Shown: positions 33,148-44,343, counted from the stretch's first letter. The stretch is DNA of 64,000 bases from Panax quinquefolius (GCA_020205615.1 CM035151.1:14796322-14860321); one strand, 5' to 3'. Numbers and translations are program-made. The notes: generated from the sequence alone by a model not told the origin.

Positions 33148-35550
33148 TGTGAGACCCAGATTTTATTAATAAAGATTTAAATTTTGTCAAAATAATTTTT
33201 AATATTATGGTGTGAATTAAAGATAATATTATAGATGTGGGTAGTATTTATAAATTTTGTAAAGTATGCAAGTGGTTATATTATATAAAATTGGTCGGGG
33301 AATATTCGATTTAGCAGGGAATATTCGTACAACGACTCAATCATTGGTGGACCCCACAACAGAATTATTGTCGGATTGAGAAAATGACAAAAATATTTTA
33401 TTGAAATAACGGCGGAAGTTTTACCGTTGATAATCTTGCTGAACTACTTTGGTAGTAAAAGTACAAGAATACGTGTGGTTGCATAAGAAGCACCAGATTG
33501 ATTATCGATGCTTATGTGAGAAGTCACTTAATTTGATTCCATTATTATTAGATTAATAATATGAATTATTATAATGATAATGACGCTTTTGTTTTATTCA
33601 GATTATTAACGTAATAAAAAAAAAACATCTTTTATATAAAATAGAATACTTTATTAAAGTTATTCTATAAATAGAATATATTATATTTTATTATGCATAG
33701 TGTTGCATAAGTGTTTTTTGATAAATATTGTGATAAAGTGTTTGCATAGTAAAATGTTTTTATATAAATAGAATATATTATATTTTATTTAAAAAAATTT
33801 TTTTAAATATGGACCGTCGATTAAAGTAAATCAATCTGGGCCGCTCATGGATTAATTACTTATGCATTCCATTTTCCTATAAATAAAGCTCATTCCTTCA
33901 TTATTTTCTTACGAATTCATTGAAACTCTAGAGAGAAATTATAGAGAGAAAGCTATAGAGAGAAAATTATAGAAAAGAAGAAGAGTATTCTGCTACTTCA
34001 CTACTTCTATATTCAGTTCTTTTACTGGTAAGTGGGTGTTATTCTTTCTTCAAAGAGAACTTCATTATTCCATTCACTATTATTCTGTTGGAATAACTTT
34101 TGTAAAAGTGGCATACCCTATACATAACCTCAGTATACGCCAGATACCCTATACTTGGTGAAATCCTTATGTTATTCCATTGCTTATTATTCTGTTGGAA
34201 TAACTCAGTACGCCATTTACCCTATACTTGGTGACATTCTTCTATTATTCATTGGAACATCCTGCTCATGTGTTTTACACCCACTGGTTCCGCTTTTATT
34301 ATTCTGTTGGAACATCCTGCTCGTGTGTTTTACACCGGACCGGTTCCGCTTTTTATCATTCTCGTTGGAATATCCTATCTCGCGTGTGTTTTACACCGGA
34401 TCCGGTTCCATCTTTATTATTCATTGGAACATCCCGCTTGTGTGAATTTCACCGACTGGTTCCGTTATTATTATTCTGCTTGAATAACTCGCCTATGCGG
34501 CAATCGCATGCATGGTGATTTTTTTTTGTTATTCCATTCTTTATTATACCCAATTGGTTAAAACTTTGGACTTCTATACTCCATGAAATTAGTAGAATAT
34601 CCTTGATATTTGCGTTTCATCCAAAGATCTTTTCATGGAAATATTCTTCCGATCATTCTTGAATTTTACTCTACGAAAACAAGATCATGTTGACAATTTG
34701 GACGTTAATAATTCATGGATTAAATAATTCTTGAACTTGTTTTATTAAATTACTATGTCATTGTCATCATCCTCATGTTATATTATGTTATCTTTATCTT
34801 ACGCCGTGCATAGATGAACTTAGTATGATTATGACCGGGGATCATTCTAAGATAATCACGACTTGATATAAATGATGTGACAAAAGTCCTCAAAGGGTCT
34901 GTAATGCAGATGATGGATAGTTTTGGTATGATTATGACCAGGGTGATTCTATATAGTCATGACCATTGATAATTTGATGAAAATCCTTGACCATGGTACG
35001 GGGATGATTAGATGTGGTGGTTTATTTATTAAGTTGAGTCTCGGCCGATAAAATTGATGAAAACCTTTTAAAACCTAAAGATAGTAGACTTTATTCTCTA
35101 CTTGACTCTTTTAATGGATTGCTTATTCCGCCGCAGCTTAAACCGGTTGTCTATTGTATTTTATCGGTTTAACACTTTGTTGAAGGCTAATGATAATTTA
35201 TTCTGCATTATCTTAGTCATAATATTTCTTACTGGGCTAGTTGAGCTCACCCTTTCTTTCATTGTTCTCTTCAGGAAATAAGAACATAGTTGGGACGAGT
35301 CGGGGAACGAAGTAATGGTTCAGAGGATAAGCATTAGTAGTCCTCACTATTCTCGTGAAATAGTGTGATAATAGTTGTAATGAGGACTCCTTTTGAGTTT
35401 GTATAATATCTAGTAGACAATATTTGTATTCAGACTCACGCTTTATCAAGATTGTACACGACAGCTTATATTAGTAAGTTGTATTTGAATTTATGTACCA
35501 TGTAAGTGGCGACCAAGATGGGTGGCGATACCTAATTTTGGGGCGTCGCA
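33148..35550 (+). repeat. 3' LTR of gypsy element 2
   Basis: Partner of 27409-29819, with the ~60-bp array at about 34070-34500. Differences from the 5' LTR are mostly small indels, for example TTCTGTTGG against TTCTCGCTGG. Confidence 0.86.
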
Positions 35551-36389
35551 AGAACTAAACAATTATATAATAGTAACCAAATAGTTGTATGATAGTAGTA
35601 AAAACAAGAATATAATAATAATAAAACAAATCATATATAGACAAAGAATAAAATGTATATATAACAAAGAACTCAACACCATTAAAAGCTATTTACTTAA
35701 ACAAATAAATAATGTAACCATAAATATAGAAACATAATTTTTTAAAAAGAACTCACATCATCGTCTAACCATTGCCCAGGAGTCTTTAATTTATAAAACC
35801 ACATTTTAGATGAAATTGGGATAGACCCAAATACAAAAGCAGGTTCGATAATGTCATTCTTCCCAGGAAATTTGTCCGTCCTTCAATATAAAAACATATT
35901 AGTATACACGTTGACATTAACAATCACCATGTTAATATACACACTACCCAAAAGCAAATTTATTTGTTTCATAAAAAAACTATAGCATTGTTAACAGTAA
36001 AAAACAAACCTTTTCCTGTTGTTAAGTCTTATTTTAAACCACTGTTCAAACAACGCCTCTTCAAATTTGGACGGCATATCCATGCAAACCTTGGAAAATT
36101 CAGAAATAACAGCAACTCTTTGACTAGCACCCGATGCATTAGACGATAACCTAGCTGATCCAAATGTTCTCAGATATGGAGATCGTAGAACAAAGACTCT
36201 TTAAATGTTCATGCATGTGTCCCGCTTATTTGACTCTATTGACGCTTTCTCCAATTCATCACATCGGACTATATCACGGGTAGTTAGAACCATCTCATCC
36301 AATACAGATTTGCTTTCCGCCTCAAACTTTTTCCCCTTTTACAAATGACAGAAAATGTATCGAAAACAATTATATTTTCACATAAAAAT

Positions 36390-36600
36390 CTGTTGTTGTA
36401 TTGGTTCTTCCTAATCTTGTAATGGTTACTATGAAACATTATACTTATTACTAACTAATTATGTATTGGTAATATTATATCGTGTCTAATGCTATATTAG
36501 TTCTTCGCCTAATGCATTATTGGTTACTATAAAACATTATACTTGTTACTAACTAATGCTCTTTTGGTTACTATGAAACATTATAATGGTTACTATATAT
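36390..36600 (+). repeat. GGTTACT array in inverted orientation relative to its surroundings
   Basis: Here the motif reads GGTTACTATG/GGTTCTTC on the plus strand, opposite to neighbouring arrays at 35551-35750 and 37800-38060. It lies in an apparent intron of the Ulp1-like gene. Confidence 0.6.
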
Positions 36601-37799
36601 TTATGAGTTGGATACTGAGTAAAATTGAAACAATAACCAAAACCTTAAGCATGTAATGGTAAAACAAAGAACTAAAACATAAAGCATGTAAAAAAAAAAA
36701 AAGTTGGCATGTCGTAATAACACTAACCTCAGCAGCAACATAAACAACAATTTCTTTCCCCGTACATTGGCTTAAAATGTCAAAAGTTGGCATGTCAACA
36801 TCATTCTTAACAGTCTGTTCAAAATACAAAACAATCAATTGATCTTTAAAAAAATGAAAAAAAGACATCTAACACAAAACAAAACAAACAAAAAAAGTCT
36901 AACCTTGACAATTTCTTGAACAACATTACTTATTATTTCATGATGTTCTTCAACCATACCATCAAGTTCAACTTCATTACCATACTCAGATTCATTACCA
37001 TCCTTCTTCTTAACAAAATCTGACACATCACCAACATCCTCAACAACATCTTCAACAAAATGACGGGCTTCAACCATAACATCCTCAACAACATCCTCAA
37101 TAACATGACGGTTTTCAACCATAACATCCTTAACATCCTCAACAACATGACGGTCTTCAAGCATAACATCATCACCTTCATTTCCAACTTCATTTACAAA
37201 TTCATCCTTCTTCTTATCATCTTTCAAACCATCATCACCAACCTCATCAGCTTTCAAACCATCATCACCAACCTCACCAGCATGCTGATCAACAACATCA
37301 TCAGCTTCATCATCATCATCAGCATCACCACCCTCATCGTAATCGAATCGTAATCATCATCGTAATCACTATCAACTTCTTTAACCCCACCATCTTTGAA
37401 CCCGCAAGATAACTCATCTCTAATAATTAACCTAAAGTCTCTGCGTATCTCGAGCGTGTAAAATCTGCATCTCATCCTTAATATCGTACATGATTTTACA
37501 ACGCCTTTCTTAATTTCGAAACTTTTTCTCCAACTACCGTAGAATCAGTGTATCAATTGCATCTTTAATGTCCGATATATCAAATCCAATGTTGTCATCC
37601 TTCACCTTTTTGTCGAAGATCCTTCCCATTGAAAAAAGTGAAACCCGCCCAAATCAAGTCGTTCATTCTCCTCAATTCATGGGAATCAAACTTTTACCTC
37701 ACCGAAAAACAATAAGTACACTTCAAATAACATCCGACAAACATTATACAATTACAATAACAAAAAGATAAAATAAAGAATCATAAAACATAATCAAGA

Positions 37800-38060
37800 A
37801 AACAAAAACATATATACTTTGGTAACCAAATATATATAAATCAAGAACCAACTAAATGTATAAAGGTAACCAAACTTTGTATATTCTAGTAACCAACAAC
37901 ATTTTTATTGTTAACATACACATAATATAATCAAGAACTCAATTAGTATATAAAGGTAACTAACTACTATATTAATAGTAAACTTCACAAAAATAATCAA
38001 GAACGAATAATTAACTAAAGGTAACCAATTGCATTCTTAGTAAAGACACAACGCATACCG
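37800..38060 (-). repeat. AGTAACC/GGTAACC motif array in a Ulp1-gene intron
   Basis: About eight AGAACCAA, GGTAACCAA or TAGTAACCAA motifs lie between the acidic-repeat exon and the DUF1985 exons, in minus (gene-sense) orientation. No coding potential is seen here. Confidence 0.55.
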
Positions 38061-39050
38061 CCCGAACAAAATACCGGATCATTCAACTTGTCATTTGAAG
38101 GGGCTTCACTAGCTCCTTCCATCTACATAAACGGACATCCGCAGATGATCGCTCGTCATTGCGTATACCGTAAGCTTTGAAAGTTGAAATGGTTTCAAAC
38201 ATAAATACTTGAAATACATATGGAAGACCATTCAACTTATACAATTTAATATAATGGTCTTTGTAGAAATTATATGTTGAACCACCACTCCTTCCTTTCT
38301 TTATATGCCTTCAAAGCATTTGACAAAGAGTACTTTGTCATTTCAAATGCAACTTTCCCCAAGGAAAAAGCGCTAACATTACCATAACATAAAAATTGAT
38401 CATTGCCCCATCAACAAAATTTTCGAAACTGTTGAAAGAATAAAATTAAACACCAAAAAATCAATGACATCCTAATAGCCTCATCATCATCATCAAAACT
38501 ACCTTCCTGAATATCCTACCTATACTACTACGAGTAACAACTTCTGTCCCAAAATATTTTTCAATAATCAGATTTTGCATACCTTTATATGCACTTATAT
38601 CATCATTGCCTTGCCATCTCAACCCAGAAATCCAGACAAAACTCAAAGGACAAAAACCTAACCCTTTTCTCCCCAAACAAAAACCACATCTCACCATCAT
38701 CCCTTTTGTGAACCTCCCTTACAAGAGCATGGTGAATAATCATGAATACATTTGATGCTCACCAAACTCCAAAAAATTTCCAAAACATGTTGCCCTAAAC
38801 TTCTCCAGCTGACTTTCATTCAATTTCTTGGCAATAATTATGGGGACATCCATGTCACACCAATATATTACTTTTCCAGTGAATTTTCGGTTGCATTCCT
38901 CATAGTAAAGATCCCATAACTGTAAATACACAAAACCATAATTGAACAGTTATTAGTAACCAATATAACAAAATTTATACAAAAAATAGTGTTATACACT
39001 AAATCCAGTAAACAAAATGCATACTAACAAGTAACCAAATAATTCTATGA

Positions 39051-41704
39051 TGTGACGCCCCCAAAATAGGTATACATCACCCATTCTGAGTTGTCAATAC
39101 ATGGTACAGAAACAACTACAACTTTATTATTACAACAAGAAAAGCGTGAGTTTAAATACAAATATTATCTTCTGATAATATTTATACTCAAATAAATCCT
39201 CATCACATTTATTGATACATTATTTTACAAAATGGTGAGGACTACTAAACAATCCTTTCTAAAACCTTCATTCCATACCCCGACTGCATCTTTTATATTC
39301 TCGCCTCCACGAGAAGAATGGAACAAAAGGAAAAGGGTGAGCTCAACTAGCTCGAGAAAGAATATTATGACTAAGATAATATACAACAAATTATCGTTAG
39401 TCTTCACAGGAAAAATTTAATAGAATACAATAGACAACAGTTTCGGATCAATATTCGCAATGAAAATAATAATTCATAGAAGAGTTACGTAGAGAATGAA
39501 ATCTACTATAATCTATGAATTTAACGGTCCATCATCAATATTTTATCCCTTTAACATCAATCAATATTCATCTCAAATCAAATATTCATCTTCTTTACTA
39601 CAGCCAAAGATATTCATCAATCGGTCATGTTCATCTCAACACTGCTCATCTTTGCACTAAAGGCCAAAGATATTCATCACTCGGTCATGTTCATTTAAAC
39701 ACTGCTCATCTTTGCACTACGTGCCAAAGATATTCTTCAGAAATCATTCATCTTTGCACTACATGTGCCAAAGATATTCAATAATATCATCATTTAAGAC
39801 CGAGGATGATGAAAATATTTTTAAAGAACGAATCCAATTGAAACAAAATGACAAGGATTAAGGATTAATGATTCAGTACTGTTTTTATCCATGTCCAACA
39901 ATACCTCAAAATAATCATGGTGGTGTAAAATTCAAGAATGATCAAAACACGATACAATCAAAGCTAGTATCCGAATAGATATTTTGGACGAAAAGAAGAA
40001 ATTTTATTTTTCTATGAATAAAGGTCAGAGTATCGTGAATAAAGTCAGATATCGTGAATAGTCAGATATATCGTGAATAAGTAACTCAGACACCAAAAGA
40101 TAGAAATTCCACAAAAAAACATTTTCACGCTTCATGAATAAGACTCGTGAATAGTAACTCGTGAATAAGAACTCATGAATAAGAACTCGTGAATAAGAAC
40201 TCATGAATAAGTAACTCCAGACATGAAAAAATTTCAAATTTGATAAAACTTCAGATCAATATTTCAAAGATAATGATATCAAGAAATAATATCATTCTAA
40301 AAAAATAATATCCCTTACCTCAAAGAATCAAGAGATTTTAAGGAAAGGTCAAGTGATCTTGAATGAAACTTATGATGCAATAAATGAACTCTCAAAGTAT
40401 CTAAATACTCACAAAATACGCCTAATAATATAGAGAGAAAGAGAAAACTTTGTTTCGTGTGATTTTCAATTCTAACTTAGCCCTCTATTTATAGGAAAAT
40501 GTTAGCCTTACCAAGGACTTGACTGCCACACGATGGCTTTTACTCGCTACTATTGCCACCCACCACATTTGAAATAAAATTCAGCACATTTTTCACCAAC
40601 CACAAGTGGGGCCCACTCAATTCTAGAATTTTCCACCAAAATCAATTATAAACCTAATTTCCTAATCGAGACACCTCTTAAAATTCATAACAAATCATTC
40701 GTGAATTTTTAACGGTTCAAAATTTGTGGACATATACTCAACTTATGTATGTATAACATACCCAAAAATTACCACAATCCAACGGTTGATTAAAAAAATT
40801 ATAACCCCGCAATATATCTCAAAACCCCGATTTGATTTTTTTTTAATACCTCCAATCCGATAAAATCGATAAAACACCTCAACATTAATTTCTTCATTTA
40901 TAACCACATAAATAAATCCATCATTTATATCCACATAAAATAAATATTTCTTTATCATATGAATCAATAATTAATTATTCACAAATAATATTACGTAATC
41001 ACAATTATGACAACCAACGCCGCTCCTGGAAAGAGGGGCTTTCCGATAAGGATTTCTCTCTCTGCCGCAATTAGGTGACCAAACCTCTCCTCGATGTAAC
41101 TTTCTAGACATTGCCAATAATGTTATCTAATAATATTATTCAAATAATATTAATTATTGATCCGATAATGGAGATAATGTAAAGTGACAATTATTGAACA
41201 ATAATATAAAAATATCAACGCAGCAATTATCAATCAATAAAATAAAATATTGAATAAGAATTACTGTGAAAATTATTGAGTAAGGCCTTTACGTAAGGAT
41301 CAATAATTCAACAATACTGTCAGCAATACTGGTATGCTCTCGCTTGCAACCACGCGACATCACGTATTTTAACCACCGGCATTCCAACAATCTTAATTCA
41401 GAATAACTACGCCGTTATTTTTAACCAACTTATATTTGTCGTTTTCTTCATCCAATCGCTCAGTTATGGGGCCCATACACGGTCATACCGCCAGCATCGT
41501 AATATTCCCCGACAAAGACATTTAATATTCCACGACCAAACGAATATTCCCCGACAACAATGAATATTTTATAACCACTTGCTTATTTTGAAATATTTGC
41601 ATGTATTTAACCCCTAACTATCCACATTAATCAAATCAACCCTTACTATTTCAAAATAATAAATAGAAAATTAAATTTCATTAATAATAAGTTGGGGTCT
41701 TACA
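39051..41704 (-). mobile_element. Solo LTR (gypsy family 1), copy D
   Basis: A complete LTR copy from TGTGACGCCCCC to GGTCTTACA, flanked by exact 5-bp direct repeats TATGA (39046-39050 and 41705-41709), with no internal element sequence. It contains the same ~59-bp repeats (39590-39780) and CGTGAATA repeats (40035-40215). It sits in the motif-rich upstream part of the Ulp1-like gene. Confidence 0.93.
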
Positions 41705-42530
41705 TATGATGTTACCCAAACCATCTTTTAATGGTAACCAATACATAAACAACCTATACACTAAACTCAATTTATTAAAACATGATACTAGGCAAAAACA
41801 TATTAAGCATAAAAATACAAAATAGTAACAACCGTTGTAATAATATGAACTAAAAATCGATATAACAAAGAACAAACTATAAAATGACAAGAACCACAAA
41901 CATACTAATAAGTAACCAAAACATTAAAAGTTTACGAGAACTAAATACATAAAATAAGTAACCAAATAATTATTATTTTACAAAGAACTAAATACATACT
42001 AATAAAAATTCACAAGAACTAAATACATACTAATAAGTAACCAACCCATAAAAGTAACACGGTAAATATAATATCACAAAGAACTAAATACATACTAATA
42101 AGTAACCAAATAATTCTATGATGGTACCTAAACCATCTTTTAATGGTAACCAATACATAAACAACCTATACACTAAACTCAAATTATTAAAACATGTATA
42201 CTAGGCAAAAACATATTAAGCATAAAAATACAAAATAGTAACATAAATCAGTAATATACAAGAACTAAAAATCGATATAACAAAGAACAAACTATAAAAT
42301 AACAAGAACTACAAACATACTAATAAGTAACCAAAACATTAAAAGTTTACAAAGAACTAAATACATAAAAATAAGTAACCAAATAATTATTATTTTACAA
42401 GAACTAAATACATACTAGTAAAAATTCACAATAATCAAATACATACTAATAAGTAACCAACCCATAAAAAGTAACACATTAATATAATATCACAAGAACT
42501 AAATACATACTAATAAGTAACCAACCCATA
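41705..42530 (-). repeat. Tandem duplication (~415 bp unit) of motif-rich MULE sequence
   Basis: Units 41705-42115 and 42116-42530 share nearly all sequence, including CCATCTTTTAATGGTAACC, ATACTAGGCAAAAACAT and ATCGATATAACAAAGAAC. Each holds about ten AGTAACCAA or AGAACTAA motifs, and a partial third unit follows to about 42600. Just before it, 39020-39050 matches the end of a unit, so the solo LTR inserted at or near a unit edge. Confidence 0.8.
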
Positions 42531-42639
42531 AAAGTAACACAAGAATATAATATCACAAGAACTCAAATACATACTAATAAGTAACCAAATAATTATATAA
42601 TGGTAACCATAAGAAAATTAAAAATAACACACCTTTAAA

Positions 42640-43414
42640 TTTCTCTGTTGGAATTATATTCGGATAAAGACTTGACCTTTGGCCTTAACTACATGAACGC
42701 CAAGCTCGTAATCTAACAAGCACTTTGAGAATGATTGATATCATTTGTGTATCACCACCTTTATTTTCATTCTTACTCTATTTTCGACATGCATCCTTTT
42801 CCTTCCCTTCCTATCCACAAGAAACTTCTTTACGCCCTCGATGCACTCACGCCCGATATTCTCTTCCTCTTCCCATCCTTCTTCTTTGTATCGACCATTC
42901 TATACAAAAAAACATAAAAAAATAACACAAACCCACACCGAATGAAAAGAACACGAATACGTAACGAAAACACGAACGAAATGGCTATGAACACGAATCG
43001 AAAACACAGAATCGAAATGGCTATGAACACGTAATACGAATCTAACACGTAATCTAAAACGAAATGGCTATGAACTTCGATATAACAAACAATGAAGAAT
43101 CTTTCAAACACGAATGAAAGAGATAGAGGTTTGAATGAACAACATTAATCACGAAAACAAGTAGAAATGATGGTGACGAGAATGAAATTGCTAACTTCGA
43201 ACGATCGATGGAGAATCTTTGAAACACTGAATGAGAGAGAGAGAAAAGAGGGTTTCAAGGCGTGTAAAAGGTAGTATCTGAAAACGAAGAGTCCTACATG
43301 ACATAATATACGACTTGTTATCACGCATTTTAAAAAAACATGCCCCATTAATATTATTAATTCCTTTAATTAAGGACTCATAATTATAATAATATTGTAA
43401 ATAAAATTAAAAAA
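42640..43414 (-). other. MULE right subterminal region, leader side of the Ulp1-like gene
   Basis: Between the motif arrays and the right TIR. It contains short repeats of CACGAA and AACGAAATGGCTATGAAC (42960-43080). It mirrors the transposase-side leader in position but not in sequence. Open frames on both strands here look like chance frames. Confidence 0.4.
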
Positions 43415-43496
43415 GTGTAATATTTTTATAATTATTTTATGGGTGTTTTATTTTTGTAATTATTTTTTAAAAGGTAATAATATATGTAATTAATCC
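43415..43496 (-). repeat. MULE right terminal inverted repeat
   Basis: Complement of 7309-7390, with the best match over 43435-43475 (complement of AAAAAATAATTACAAAAATA). The second copy of the 9-bp target duplication follows at 43497-43505. Confidence 0.8.
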
Positions 43497-43505
43497 ATAT
43501 GTATA

Positions 43506-43839
43506 ATGGTTGGTCGTGTATGCCTTAAGATTGCAAAGCAATATTAATAAATTATTTATGTTGGAATAAGTATAGCGGGAGCGGCTGGGGTTGAATAAGT
43601 TTTGTATATGTAAGGACGGGCAGACTAGTAGCACCGGGTCAATTCCAGGAAGCTTACAACTATTAAAGAGTGATTTTTAATTTCTATATTATTTAATATT
43701 TGTTAATTTTTTTAAATCAATTTAAGAGTTTTTTAAATTCAAATTTAATATAGATTTTTTAAAATTTTTAATCAGTACAATAATAAATATTATAAACTAT
43801 CTAAAAAATATTATTCGTTGTAAGTTTTATTGTTTATAA
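43506..43839. other. Intergenic, no gene seen
   Basis: AT-rich sequence between the MULE and the first small inverted-repeat element. I see nothing coding. Confidence 0.5.
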
Positions 43840-44071
43840 CTCCCTCCGTCTTTAAATAAACGTTATAATTTGACTTTCATGGTCATTGACCATTTTTTAA
43901 ATTAATAAATCTTTAAAAAAATTTGTAAAGTGATTACGATCATAATAAACTACAGAGAATTTTTTACTAGTGTCAAATGTCAGAATTTTAAAATTCTATA
44001 TAAATAATTTTAAAAATAATCAATTTGACCATGAAAATCAAATTAGAACATTTATTATGGGACGAATGGAG
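43840..44071. mobile_element. Stowaway-like MITE
   Basis: A 232-bp element with terminal inverted repeats: CTCCCTCCGTCTTTAAATAA at the left and the complement of CTCCATTCGTCCCATAATAA at the right. Pairing continues inside (TTTGACTTTCATGGTCA against TGACCATGAAAATCAAA). A TA follows the right end. The CTCCCTCCGT terminus is typical of plant Tc1/mariner-derived Stowaway MITEs. Confidence 0.85.
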
Positions 44072-44343
44072 TAATTTTTAATAAATCATCTCAAATTTGA
44101 GTTTAAAAATATTTTAAATTAATTTTTAAAAATCAATAATAATTTGTCCGTAAAAATTGTGTTGGATGAGTCGGATACCAGCTGGACTTGGATGATTAGC
44201 GCGTTTTCCTATTTTCCTATTTTAAAAAAATATATTTTTGGCTTTAAATAATGTACCCATATATAGTATAGGGAAATTGAATATTGCATATATGGGTCGC
44301 TCCAAATATACATAAAAGAAACCATCCAAATTGTTATTTGTGA

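Larger units (their letters stand above)
27409..35550 (+). mobile_element. Ty3/gypsy element 2, pol-less, with 2.4-kb LTRs
   Basis: LTRs at 27409-29819 and 33148-35550 are nearly identical apart from short indels. The 3' LTR begins TGTGAGACCC after a polypurine tract (AAGGAGGGAG, 33137-33146), and both end in CACA- or CGCA-type termini after TAATTTTGGGG. A tRNA-Met-like primer site follows the 5' LTR (29824-29835). Probable 5-bp target duplications are AGAAT (27404-27408) and AGAAC (35551-35555). The LTR ends and some internal LTR motifs resemble gypsy family 1, so the two are related. Gag and protease remnants remain, but most of pol is replaced by non-coding sequence, so mobility would have depended on another element. 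It splits the Ulp1-like gene. Confidence 0.87.
25615..38931 (-). pseudogene. MULE-borne DUF1985 / Ulp1 (C48 cysteine protease) gene, decayed and split by a gypsy insertion
   Basis: Read on the minus strand. Near 38930-38300 lies a DUF1985-like domain: EKFRATCFGNFLEFGEHQMY, ALVREVH, GEMWF, KRVRFLSFEFCL, SGLRWQG, KYFGTEVVTRSSI, GKVAFEMTKYSLSNALKAYK. An acidic low-complexity stretch (37480-36900) repeats a VVEDVMVEARHFVEDV-like unit. Then come helical linker exons (36830-35960) and the protease start PGQWLDDD (35760). The rest of the Ulp1 domain resumes after the 8.1-kb gypsy insertion: HINVALYYFRKLARHFD (26580), WKNVDYVLFPIHMSSPDHWF with the probable catalytic His, VYNSL, and DDCGLF (25870) with the probable catalytic Cys. 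Ulp1-type proteases act on SUMO-like conjugates. Several frames are disrupted and exon edges are approximate. The gene is convergent with the transposase. Confidence 0.8.
7309..43496. mobile_element. 36-kb nested Mutator-like element (MULE) with transposase and DUF1985-Ulp1 genes
   Basis: Both ends align without a gap for about 80 bp as terminal inverted repeats, each starting GG and sharing AAAAAATAATTAC then AAAAATAAAACAC. They are flanked by 9-bp direct repeats, ATATGTGTA (7300-7308) and ATATGTATA (43497-43505), the size expected of Mutator target duplications. Inside are a plus-strand MULE transposase and a convergent minus-strand DUF1985/Ulp1 gene, the cargo of the so-called Kaonashi type of MULE. 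Four gypsy insertions (8313-11036, 13213-22706, 27409-35550, 39051-41704) account for about 23 kb, leaving about 13.2 kb of MULE. Both genes are decayed, so this copy is probably immobile. Confidence 0.85.

Noticed and set aside
37060..37353. Plus-strand frame with repeated NHNILN pattern
   Set aside because: It is the antisense of the acidic repeat of the Ulp1-like gene, and the minus frame fits the surrounding exons.
42725..42945. Three overlapping frames on the plus strand near the MULE right end
   Set aside because: They are short, serine- and proline-rich, overlap in all registers, and have no recognisable domain or splice context.
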